The position numbers and the translations under genes were made by a program. From CAVVNC01 sp963750015 (GTDB lineage Bacteria; Desulfobacterota; Syntrophorhabdia; Syntrophorhabdales; WCHB1-27), in the NCBI GenBank assembly GCA_963750015.1, contig CAVVPU010000016.1, positions 62,001-126,000 of the forward strand: a stretch of 64,000 nt of DNA. The letters run 5' to 3'. Below the pieces are notes generated by a model. It saw only the letters and a list, made by a program, of their open reading frames with translations. It ran no database searches and had not been told where the DNA came from. This document shows, in pieces, positions 1-8,009 of the stretch (the stretch's first letter is position 1; each line of letters begins with the position of its first letter).

Positions 1-426
1 CAGTGTGTAGCGGTAGATTTCACCGGTGGCTCCGGTGAGCGGATCGAGGCCGGGCTGAATGCCGGAGGGCAGGTTGACCTGGCCCAGGCGGTCCATGATA
101 CGTTGGCGCGAAAAGTAGTCTTCTGCTCCATCCCGGAAGATGAGGGTGATGAGAGACAGGCCGAAGGTGCTGCTCGAGCGCATTGTCTCCAGGCCGGGTG
201 TACCGGCGAGGGCTCTCTCCAGAGGGATCGTGATCTGCTGCTCCACCTCTTCGGAGGCAAGTCCCGGCGCCTGGGTGGTTACCTGGGCGGTGACGTCACC
301 GATCTCCGGGTAGGCTTCGACTGCCATTTTCGTCCAGGAATAATAGCCGAAACCTGCAAGCATGAGGGCCACCATGATTACGACGAACCGCTTGTGGATA
401 CAGGCGGCGACGATCCGCTTAATCAT
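1..426 (-). CDS. HME-RND heavy-metal efflux pump, CzcA/CusA family (N-terminal part, runs off the window)
   Basis: The 142 codons visible encode the N-terminus of a resistance-nodulation-division inner-membrane pump that exports metal cations through a tripartite complex. A basic start (MIKRIVAACIHKR) is followed by the first transmembrane helix. The periplasmic porter segment then begins with motifs typical of this family: AYPEIGDVTAQVTTQAPG, EEVEQQITIPLERALAG and SSTFGLSLITLIF. The start codon ATG overlaps the stop of the upstream membrane fusion gene by eight bases, so translation is probably coupled. The remaining roughly 900 residues lie outside the window. Which metal is exported cannot be told from this part. 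Confidence 0.9.
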   Translation of the reverse strand, partial: MIKRIVAACIHKRFVVIMVALMLAGFGYYSWTKMAVEAYPEIGDVTAQVTTQAPGLASEEVEQQITIPLERALAGTPGLETMRSSSTFGLSLITLIFRDGAEDYFSRQRIMDRLGQVNLPSGIQPGLDPLTGATGEIYRYTL

Positions 427-1579
427 TGATGAGCACCCCGCCTTTCACGACGATCCTATCCCCGGGGTTAAGTCCCCGGTCGATGCGGGCGCCGTCGCCT
501 TCCCCATAGCCGGGAATGACTTCCCGCTTCGCGAAGACCCAGGGCTCGACCTCGACAAGAACCACCGTCGAGTCGTTATTCATGAGCAGCGCGGAATTGG
601 GCACGAATACTGCCGGCTTCTGAGGCACAATGAAAGTGGCATTGGCAAACATGTTGGGCTTAAGCTCGCTTTTCGGGTTCGGGAAGGCCATCCGTACTTT
701 GCACCTGCGTGAATCCTGGTCCACGACGTCGCTCATGAAAGAAACGGCGGCGCGGAAGGTCCTCCCTGGATAGGCCGGGAAGGTTACCTCCACGGACTGG
801 CCTTTGGCAACGTGTGCAATCTCGCTTTCCGGCACGTTAGCAGTGACCCAGACGGAATCGAGGTTCGCAATGGTCATGAGGGGAGCGGTCGGATCGTTGG
901 CAAAAGCACCGGTCGCGCAATTCAGGGCAGTGACGCTTCCCGTCACCGGAGCCCTGAGGGTGAGCTGACGCGACTCGCCTTGGCCGGCCTTTACACCGAT
1001 CTCCGCAAGGCGCGCCTCGGCCCGGCCGAATTCGATCCCGGCCTGCCGGTTGTCGCTCTGCGCCTGTTCCAGGTCCTTGATCGCCCCTGCGCCCGCCTTG
1101 TTGAGGCCGCGCACACGTTCCAGGACCCGGCCTGTGCGGCTCACCTCGTCGCGCGCCTTGTCGTCATCGGCATAAGCCTGGGCAAGGTCGGCAGAATCGA
1201 TCACCGCGAGAGGCTGCCCTTTCGTGACGTGGTCCCCCAGCTTTACCTTGAGGTCGACCACCTTACCTGTCACGGGCGGCAGAATGTTGATGGTCCGGGC
1301 AGGGTCAGCCTCTATGGAAGCGGGCAGGACGAGCGTGCGGGGGCCGTCTTTTATGCCCACTTTATCGACCGAAAGCTGCGAACGCAGAACCGAACCGGGA
1401 GGTATGATTATTCTGTCGGCCCTATGTATCGCCGAAGGGGGCGGTTCGGAGGCGTCAGACGCCTGGGCATGGCCCGGGGAACGCGAAAGGAGTGCGCCGA
1501 GGGCGATGCCCGCCGCAAGAATCAGAGCCGCGGCGCACATCAAGACAACTTTGCGCGAGTGACGATTATCTATACCCAT
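419..1579 (-). CDS. RND efflux membrane fusion (periplasmic adaptor) protein, HlyD/CzcB family
   Basis: This 386-residue protein would bridge the RND pump to an outer-membrane channel. It has an N-terminal signal-anchor helix (residues about 10-35). A split biotinyl-lipoyl domain follows, with halves ILPPVTGKVVDLKVKLGDHV and TLRAPVTGSVTALNCATG flanking a helical hairpin. A beta-barrel (SVWVTANVPESEIAHVAKGQ) and a C-terminal membrane-proximal domain complete it. I chose the ATG at 1579 because GGAGGTG lies just upstream; an in-frame start at 1624 has no ribosome site. It overlaps the pump gene by eight bases, forming an operon. No outer-membrane factor (CzcC/CusC) is in the window. Confidence 0.9.
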   Translation of the reverse strand: MGIDNRHSRKVVLMCAAALILAAGIALGALLSRSPGHAQASDASEPPPSAIHRADRIIIPPGSVLRSQLSVDKVGIKDGPRTLVLPASIEADPARTINILPPVTGKVVDLKVKLGDHVTKGQPLAVIDSADLAQAYADDDKARDEVSRTGRVLERVRGLNKAGAGAIKDLEQAQSDNRQAGIEFGRAEARLAEIGVKAGQGESRQLTLRAPVTGSVTALNCATGAFANDPTAPLMTIANLDSVWVTANVPESEIAHVAKGQSVEVTFPAYPGRTFRAAVSFMSDVVDQDSRRCKVRMAFPNPKSELKPNMFANATFIVPQKPAVFVPNSALLMNNDSTVVLVEVEPWVFAKREVIPGYGEGDGARIDRGLNPGDRIVVKGGVLIND

Positions 1580-1876
1580 GGGACACCTCCGGCCGACCCG
1601 CCATGCTCCTATGTGATCTACCAAATCCCGTGAGGGCTATTCGCTCTTTACAAAACGACCGTTTCATTGGACTTCTCCTTAGTGTGTTCCCATCTTTCCT
1701 CGCCTTCCAGGCATGCAGGAATGGATCGTCAGATCTATGGCGCTGCCCGAGTGCCAACTATCAACGGAAACAGATGTAGAAACCGGCCCTGATGTTCTTT
1801 CGGGCAACGCACATACAAATGGCGCGGATAGATCCGGCGACCCGTTTCAAAGCAGAGGCAGTGCGACCTGTTGCAG

Positions 1877-2188
1877 TTATCCGAAGATGGGAGGGAGGGG
1901 TGGTCCGCGGTACAAAAGACCCGTAAAGACGATGGAGCCGTTGAAGCAGTGTACCTCCTCGGCCAAAACCTCGTACCGCTTTGTGAGGTCCATCGTCGGA
2001 AGGACGTGGATCTGGTTGAGAGAGGAAGACAAGGAGTTGTTCATGAAACAGATCGCGCACGTCTTCGAGGGCGTGGCACGATCCGGATCGAAGGCGACGG
2101 CCGCCACAGAGAAGAACACGTATACCGCAAAGAAAAGCAGCAACGGCTTCCGGATCGACTTCAAGAGGCTTCGTGAACCTAGTTTCAT
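1877..2188 (-). CDS. Small membrane or secreted protein with a CxxC motif, upstream of the RND operon
   Basis: A 103-residue protein with a hydrophobic N-terminal helix (LLLFFAVYVFFSVAAVAF, about residues 16-35) followed by a short extracytoplasmic part holding CAIC. It lies in the same direction as the efflux genes, about 300 bases upstream of the membrane fusion gene. Short proteins of this general look, such as DUF2946 members, often accompany metal exporters, but I cannot assign a family with confidence. No clear Shine-Dalgarno precedes the ATG. A role in metal binding or export is inference from context only. Confidence 0.55.
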   Translation of the reverse strand: MKLGSRSLLKSIRKPLLLFFAVYVFFSVAAVAFDPDRATPSKTCAICFMNNSLSSSLNQIHVLPTMDLTKRYEVLAEEVHCFNGSIVFTGLLYRGPPLPPIFG

Positions 2189-2803
2189 AATGGCTGTTTA
2201 CTAAGAGCTATTTGCATTTATAACTGAACAATGTTAATTCAAAATGTATTCTATGTCAATTTTCGGAAAACAAGGATAGAGCATACCACAAGCGCCGTGG
2301 GTCTCTCAACCCCTGAGCGCAGGCAAAAGCAAAGGCATTTGGAAGTGGTGTGGGTGATCGACACGTATGGCACCCGTTCCTCTCGCACAAAGCCTACGCT
2401 CGCAATTAGTGGGATTCAGCACTCCCTCGACAGGAATAAGCCTGCCGTCCTCCCCGCTCAGGCTCGCTACGCTCGGGGTCGTCAGCTCCGCTTGAGAGCT
2501 TGATGTGCACGGTGGCGTCCGAGTCCGACCCAGCCTTGGGCTTGGGGTGCCCCTTTACGAGCATGACACATCATCTCTTCGGGACCGCTCAAGCTCCGCT
2601 AACGCTGGTTAACGGTCCGACCCAATATGTGCAAGAGAAACGGGGGCCATACGCTTATGGGATTGCCAACTTCGTCTCTTCGTCAGTCTGGCCCGTCTGC
2701 TGTCTGAAACTAACCAGGCCAAACCACCCATGCCGGTTGGAAGACTCATCGCCGGTGCTTCACAAGAAGGTGTCGCTTTGTCTTCTTTAGCGGAGGAACT
2801 GTC
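2189..2803. other. Intergenic stretch without a recognisable gene
   Basis: About 615 bases separate the efflux operon from the PilZ gene. The first 90 bases are clearly AT-richer than the surroundings and could hold the efflux promoter reading leftward, but I see no convincing -35/-10 pair. The rest, around 2450-2720, carries short open frames with no protein-like composition and several short inverted repeats. I see no RNA gene, terminator or insertion sequence end here. Confidence 0.4.
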
Positions 2804-3303
2804 GTGCCAATAAAAGAGACGACGATATGTTTCAGGTCAAGCGATGAATTAAGGAGCGCCCTTGAGAAGGCGGCACGCGTTGAGAGGAGGTCCCTTTCGT
2901 CGATGATCGAGTCGATACTCATGGACCACCTGCAAAACGGCTCTACGTCTTCGAAGAAGGGCAATGAAGAAAGACGCCGGCATGAGCGGAGACCGACGAT
3001 GGTGCCGGCCCATGTCGAGGTTGCCGGAGGCCAGGGGAAGGCCAAGCATGGGGCTGTCGTGCGCGATCTGTCTCTCGGCGGTATGAGCCTTACCGTTTCC
3101 AAAGAGTGCCTCCCGGAGATCCATAAAGTGGGGAAATGTGCTTCGAAGCGTCTTTTGTTCTGCCTGATGATGAAATACCGATTTGTATAACGTGCAAGGC
3201 TGAACGTGTCCTTCCGTTGAGCGCAGACGCCCGGGTAGGGGCCAGTTTCATCGATGCCGATTTTGGCAATTACAAACGCCTACAGCACTACCTCGTGGGG
3301 TAA
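2804..3303 (+). pseudogene. PilZ-domain protein with an N-terminal ribbon-helix-helix, frameshifted
   Basis: The first half encodes an RHH-like segment (residues about 13-45, SLSSMIESILMDHL) and the start of a PilZ domain, the cyclic-di-GMP-binding fold, with the expected RRRHERRP and later DLSLGGM motifs. The first frame drifts at the GGGG run at 3130-3133. Adding one G restores a natural PilZ continuation: FEASFVLPDDEIPICIT, then VGASFIDADFGNYKRLQHYL, ending at a TAA at 3301. The gene is therefore a one-base deletion or a sequencing error away from a protein of about 166 residues. The start is GTG with a GGAGGA site. A c-di-GMP-responsive DNA-binding role is inferred from the two domains. 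Confidence 0.75.
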
Positions 3304-3554
3304 TGAGGCGAAGCGCCGCTTGCCCCGTCAAGGGACCGTTCCGACAGCCTTCCTTCTTCGCCTCTCATAGCCTTTTGAGGCCTGCGCGATGCGACTCGGC
3401 GTTTCCGATTGGACAAGGATTGCCAGTTGGATTCTGAAATGAATCGCGTATGTTCCAAATGAGGAGTTCAGGAAGTTCACCTCTATCTGCCCCTCCTCGC
3501 CACGCATCCCATAGTGCGTCATGAGGCCCCGAACAATCATACGAGGAGGGTTCT

Positions 3555-4394
3555 ATGACACTACACGAGGCAATAGAGCTGTTCAAGGATCATCAGAAGG
3601 ACAATGCCAAAGAGAAAACCCGGGAGAGCTATGGTTATCTGTTTCGAAATCTGGAGACGCTTCTTGAGGACGGTCCCCTTGATGCCATACGGGCTCAGGA
3701 CCTCTACCAATTCCTGCTTCTTTTGACCGAAGGACGAGCCAGATCGACGGCCCGTCTCCGCTACGCCCAGCTCAAGTCCTTCTTCAACCTCGTCATCGAG
3801 GGAACACACGCGTCGATGACCAATCCCTGCAATGATCCCCTTCTCTCGAAGACGTTTCGGGCTCCCCGGGTGAAACAGCGGGAGATTATCGGCAGGGAAG
3901 TAGTCGACGAAATCATCTACCGGTGCGGAAAGACGAGGGACAGACTCATCCCCGAGCTCCAGGCCCGTTGCGGGCTGAGGATAGGGGAGGTGTTGGGACT
4001 ACGGGCGTCGGATGTGACTGGAAGAAGACTCACCTTAAGGCGGCCCAAGTCGGGGAGGGATGAGGAGAGCGCCTTCATGCCGGAGACGCTGGCCGGCAGG
4101 TTGAGAACATATCTAGAAACCCAGAACTTGGACCCCGACCAAAGGATCTTCCCCATCTGCTACTCAACTGCCCGATCCCTCGTGAAGAGGCTCGGGGACA
4201 AGATGGAGGTGAAGATCAGGCCCCACGATCTGAGACGCCATTCAGCCACCTATGCGAGCAGGAACGGGATCCCCCTTGAGGTCATCTCTAAGATCATCCT
4301 CCGTCACCAGGACCTCAAAACCACGCAGAGGTACCTCGGCAGGATAAGCGAGGCTGAGGCCCTGCGCTGGATGGACGCGCTCCACGGCAAATAG
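3555..4394 (+). CDS. Tyrosine recombinase (phage/ICE-type integrase)
   Basis: A 279-residue site-specific recombinase. Residues 1-100 form the SAM-like core-binding domain. The catalytic domain carries the full set of residues: R142 (CGLRIGE), K165 (RPKSG), H224 and R227 (HDLRRHS), H251 (LRHQD) and the nucleophile Y260 (QRYLG). A strong site, GAGGAGGG, precedes the ATG. The length suits a simple XerC/D-like or small integron/ICE integrase. It sits at the edge of the conjugation region beside a group II intron, so it may integrate or resolve the element; the attachment site is not visible. The 250 bases upstream hold no other gene. Confidence 0.92.
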   Translation: MTLHEAIELFKDHQKDNAKEKTRESYGYLFRNLETLLEDGPLDAIRAQDLYQFLLLLTEGRARSTARLRYAQLKSFFNLVIEGTHASMTNPCNDPLLSKTFRAPRVKQREIIGREVVDEIIYRCGKTRDRLIPELQARCGLRIGEVLGLRASDVTGRRLTLRRPKSGRDEESAFMPETLAGRLRTYLETQNLDPDQRIFPICYSTARSLVKRLGDKMEVKIRPHDLRRHSATYASRNGIPLEVISKIILRHQDLKTTQRYLGRISEAEALRWMDALHGK

Positions 4395-4493
4395 TCCAGA
4401 ATCAGATCGGGGCCTCGTCGGGTCGGTAGCAAGGTTATTAATGGCATTCCTCAAGAATTCCGAAACATCGAAACACGCTAGTGGCAGGTGAAA

Positions 4494-5115
4494 TTGCGCC
4501 ACGAAGTTGCACAAGAGATGAGGGAAGGCCCCTCGGAGCCGGCCTGCAGGGCAGGCTCCAAACTACCCCAAGCTGCTGCGGTAAAGAGCCGTGGTGGTGA
4601 GCGTTGGAGGAAAAGGCACGACATGATCGTGTCAAGTGAGGTTCAGGGAGACGAGCGCATGCGAACCACTGACGAGGTGTCGAAAACAAAAGGGTGACGT
4701 CAAAACCGGGGGCCTTTCACTCTCCCAGGAAAAGTCCAGAGGGAACCTGCTTACTGTCTGGATGGCGTCCGGCATGCAGGTGGCGTGAACCTGAGCCAGG
4801 CTCTTGTGTGGAACGTGGGAACCTGTCGTCCCGATGCGAAGGGAGAAACCCAAGTGGGGAGCACCCATGAGGGCGAGAGTACCGATGCGGGGCACAGGGA
4901 CGGACTGACCTGTAGTAGCGTTGAAGTCTCTGTAATGGGGATGGAGCGAAGGGGTTGGGTCATCCGGCCGTATTCTTTGGCCAACCAGTGATGGGAGGAG
5001 CCGGAGGATATGGCCAAGCCGCCGTGAGGCGGTAAGGATGGCACGAGCCGTATGACGGGAGACTGTCACGTACGGATCTGTGAGGGCCTGGGGGTGAAAT
5101 TCCCCCGGGCTACTC
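4494..5115 (+). mobile_element. Group II intron RNA lacking its reverse transcriptase ORF
   Basis: The stretch from about 4494 (GCGCCACGAAGTTGCAC) to about 5115 reads like a bacterial group II intron ribozyme. Domain I-III landmarks are in order: GTGAGGTTCAGGGAGACGAG, GGATGGCGTCCGGCATGCAG, AACCTGAGCCAGGCTC, GGGAGAAACCCAAGT and GTACCGATGCGGGGCAC. Domain V is a 34-base hairpin at 5045-5078 (GAGCCG ... CGTACGG). A domain VI hairpin of CTGGGGG/CCCCCGGG type and a 3' end near CTACTCG follow. Domain IV, which normally carries the intron-encoded protein, is only about 60 bases with a GCCGCC/GGCGG stem, so mobility would need a protein in trans. The exact 5' and 3' splice points are approximate. Confidence 0.85.
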
Positions 5116-5281
5116 GGCGCGCCAATGCCGGTCCACCCGTTGGGCTAACAAAACATAGCTGCGTTACTACCCAGTAGAAACTCCCTTTCATTAAGTCAGC
5201 CCTGTAAGAGATCGCCCGCTGGGTTGGAAAATCCCTTTCCCTTCTTTTCAGATGGCACCGGAAGTATCTTGCCGGGGAATC

Positions 5282-5725
5282 CTATTCCCAAATAAAGACG
5301 TCCGCCACGATATAGACCGCGAGGCACAACATCGCAACGAACGGCGTCGCAGCGACGGTCGCCCGCGAAAGAACCAGATCCTTGACGATAGAGGGCCGAT
5401 TGTTCGCATCCAGGCGGCGGTATTCCCTGATGCGCCGGATCATGGCCGCGAGCGAGCACATGCAGAGTCCCGCCATGACCGCAACCATTGTGGCATAGAG
5501 CCGGGGATTGCTTTCCTCGATGCAGCCGCCCGGCGGGCATAAATAGACCTCCCGAAATCTTCGCCAGTGCCGCGCACCCGACGTGAAAGCAGCGGTGCAC
5601 ACGCCGGACACGTGCATGGCGAGTATCAGAAAATAGCTCCTCAGCTCCTTTCTCGTTTCCTCGCATCGGTCGGCTGTCTCGTCACGCTGTATGGGCAAGG
5701 CCTCTTCTTTCAGACTCTCCGCCAT
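5282..5725 (-). CDS. Integral membrane protein, last gene of the transfer operon
   Basis: A 147-residue protein with a charged N-terminus and about three hydrophobic segments (near residues 32-48, 78-97 and 124-145), predicted to lie in the inner membrane. I do not recognise the family. Its ATG at 5725 overlaps the traW stop as TGATG, with GGAGG eight bases upstream, so it is translationally coupled to traW; an earlier in-frame ATG at 5740 lies inside traW. It holds the operon position where F-type systems carry TraU or TrbC but matches neither by eye. Downstream there is only the group II intron, so the operon seems cut short here. Confidence 0.65.
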   Translation of the reverse strand: MAESLKEEALPIQRDETADRCEETRKELRSYFLILAMHVSGVCTAAFTSGARHWRRFREVYLCPPGGCIEESNPRLYATMVAVMAGLCMCSLAAMIRRIREYRRLDANNRPSIVKDLVLSRATVAATPFVAMLCLAVYIVADVFIWE

Positions 5726-6486
5726 CAGTTCGCCCTCCATGACGATTTGCTCGCCTGTCCCGCCGATTTGGCAGGAGGTATCCGCACCTCCGTCACCTCC
5801 ATGTACGTCCCCGATTGCCGGACCACCGACGGGAGTGCCTGGATCTTGAACGCCTCGATCAGTTTGGTGCTTGCATAGAACACCGGGCGCCTGAGCGATT
5901 TGGCAAGCTCGCTGTAGGAGCCGTCCGTGAGAAGGAGGGTGGTTTTGGCGTCCTTGCTGTAGGCTGATTCCGTGAACCAGCGTATGTGTTCGGGCCGGTT
6001 CCCGTTCAGGACGATGAGGGTCTTGGGGTAGGTTAGGTAGCTGAGCGGGTTGAACGTATAGCCCGCGGGGTAGACGACGTTCCCCTTGTCGTCTTTGATG
6101 TCCCTCTCGAGAGTGTAGGTCATATCAACAAGGAACGTGCGGTCTTTCTGCGCGGAGCCGATTGTCTTCATTTCTTTCACGTCTTGTGGCGTGAAGTTCC
6201 TGGCCTTCTTTGCGAGGGCGTTTTTGTCGGCCGTTTTCGAGAAGTCGACCGATTTTGCCTTTTCCTGGAGTTCCTTGAGGGCGTCCTTTTCGACGATGTC
6301 GTAGACCGCCCCGAAGGTGCCGAGATCCTTGGCGAGGGCCGTTGACGCTATGAGCAGGCAAAAAAATGCAGCGGCGAGGATGCGCTGCATGGTAGGCTTC
6401 TTCGCCATCATTCCCACCGCCCGGGCGGAGAAGGAAGACAGGACCACAAGCGCCGGCGTTGCAAGCAAAGAGACAACGGTTTTCAT
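5725..6486 (-). CDS. traW: TraW-like F-type conjugative pilus assembly protein
   Basis: A periplasmic protein of about 253 residues needed for F-type pilus assembly. The mature part begins KDLGTFGAVYDIVEKD, the usual TraW opening, and continues through DRTFLVDMTYTLERDI, YPAGYTFNPLSYLTYPKTL and RPVFYASTKLIEAFKIQALP, all matching the TraW layout of paired beta segments and a VPxVV-like strand. The start is uncertain: the ATG at 6486 follows the previous stop with an AGAGGG site but gives two hydrophobic stretches. An internal ATG near 6390 would give a normal signal peptide (MQRILAAAFFCLLIASTALA). It overlaps the next gene as TGATG. Confidence 0.8.
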   Translation of the reverse strand: MKTVVSLLATPALVVLSSFSARAVGMMAKKPTMQRILAAAFFCLLIASTALAKDLGTFGAVYDIVEKDALKELQEKAKSVDFSKTADKNALAKKARNFTPQDVKEMKTIGSAQKDRTFLVDMTYTLERDIKDDKGNVVYPAGYTFNPLSYLTYPKTLIVLNGNRPEHIRWFTESAYSKDAKTTLLLTDGSYSELAKSLRRPVFYASTKLIEAFKIQALPSVVRQSGTYMEVTEVRIPPAKSAGQASKSSWRAN

Positions 6487-6496
6487 AACAGGCCCT

Positions 6497-8009
6497 CTAT
6501 TTTTGGACGCCATTGTAGTAGCTGTTTATCTTATCAGACACGTTTTGCTGGATGGTGGACTGCACCTGCGTCGTGATGTCCCCGAAGTACTCGGACAGGT
6601 CCATCTTCGAGAAGTCGAGCATCTGGAACTCCGTCGACGTGAACCCCCGGCAGTCCGCGTTAGCGGGGCCGTCATCGGAAGCGACGCCCCATGGATTCGG
6701 GTTGAAGGACTTGAGCTGAGGCCGGCCCTGTTCCTGTATGATGCGGGCAAGCTTCGAGTTGAAACAGCAGAAGGCTTCGGTTTTTTGCACGCACCCGACG
6801 AGGGGCCACTTGTCCGAGCAGTATGAGCCCAGGTCGTGGCACATCCCCGCTGCATCCTCCATGGCCGTCTCAAGGTCTTCCTGGCTGCAGCTCCCCGAGA
6901 GTAACAGTTCCTCCACCGCATACATGACGGCGGCAATGATCAAGGTCGTGGGGTTGAGAAGCATCGCGGTCATATAGGTCTCCATGCCGCTCATGATGCC
7001 TTCCGTGGCGGTCGCCCCGTCTGCGATCGCATTGCCCGCGACCTGGACGCTATTCGCCACTTCCGTGTCGAGATTGAGGCTGTCGAGGTATGCATTCGCA
7101 TCCGCCAACGAGTAAGTCGACATAGTCCCGTATTGAGTCGAATAGGAGGCGATCTGGCCAAGGTGGTATATCGTCGAAATCGTCTGTCCCCCGCTGTACA
7201 TGCTCTGAGCGCTTCCCACGTCCTCGCCGAGCGGTGAATCCCCCGCCTGGCAGCAGTTCTTCCAGCCCGACTGCTGGCCCGACAGGTTGCACGTCATCTT
7301 CCTCCCGCTAAAGATGTATATGGTACCGAGACAGTTCCCGGCTGCATCCGTCGGGCCGTTGTTCTGAAGCATCGCGGTGCTCACGGTCGTGGTCTGCGCC
7401 GTCGAGGGATCGATGCACGTCGCCGTCGAGCACTCGAAACTTCCCGCGTTACTGAGGCAGGGATAGGCAGTGCCATGGGGGCAGACCCACGTGGTATTGT
7501 CGATGCACGCCTTGGCGGTGGAGCTATACGTACCCTTGGCACAGGTAACGGCCACGGCGCATATGCCCGCGCTCAGGGTGTAGCCGCTTGGGCAGCTGCC
7601 CTGAGCACACGATCCGGTCCGGGTGCATTCATTGCTGGTATCGCACATGTACGACGATCCGTAGGGGCACACCCCTGAGGTGCAGGCGGTCGTCTCGGAG
7701 CAGGCAGCATTGCACGAAGCCTGGCTGTCATACGGGGACCCATCGAGGCTGCACGTCCAGGAAGCCGCCTCGCACTGATCGTCCGCGGAGACGTAAGCAC
7801 CGCCCGTAGGGCAGGTGGGCGCGGTTTCCGCGGGCGTGCACGCAACTGCGTCGAGGGGGCAGAGCGTGCCGGCGTCGCCTATGCAGTTCGCCGTTTCTCC
7901 CTAGTCTATCTGTCCGTTCCCGTTGAGGTCCAACCCGCACACGAGGGCGGTGGCATGAGCGTGTCCGGCCAGGAGAAGCCACGACACCAAGAAAGAGCAC
8001 TACTCTCAC
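6497..8009 (-). pseudogene. traN: TraN-like cysteine-rich mating-pair protein (second copy), with a frameshift and an in-frame TAG
   Basis: The gene encodes a secreted cysteine-rich protein of about 500 residues. It ends with a typical TraN C-terminal segment: CHDLGSYC, CVQKTEAFCCFNSKLARIIQEQ, then CRGFTSTEFQMLDFSKMDL. TraN is an outer-membrane protein that stabilises mating pairs. The start GTG at 8009 overlaps the stop of the first TraN-like gene. The signal peptide is split by one extra base near 7990 (MRVVLFLG then WLLLAGHAHA). A TAG at 7903-7901 interrupts the calcium-binding-like GLDLNGNGQID, after which the frame continues naturally with GETANCIGDAGTLCPLD. Both lesions may be sequence errors. 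Confidence 0.75.

Noticed and set aside
103..429. Plus-strand open frame of 108 codons
   Set aside because: It lies antisense to the RND pump gene, whose protein sequence is unmistakable.
812..1633. Long plus-strand open frame of 273 codons
   Set aside because: It is the antisense shadow of the membrane fusion gene, with atypical composition and no domain.
1566..1757. Leftward small open frame upstream of the membrane fusion gene
   Set aside because: A ribosome-like AAGGAG is present before an internal ATG, but the sequence has no protein-like character.
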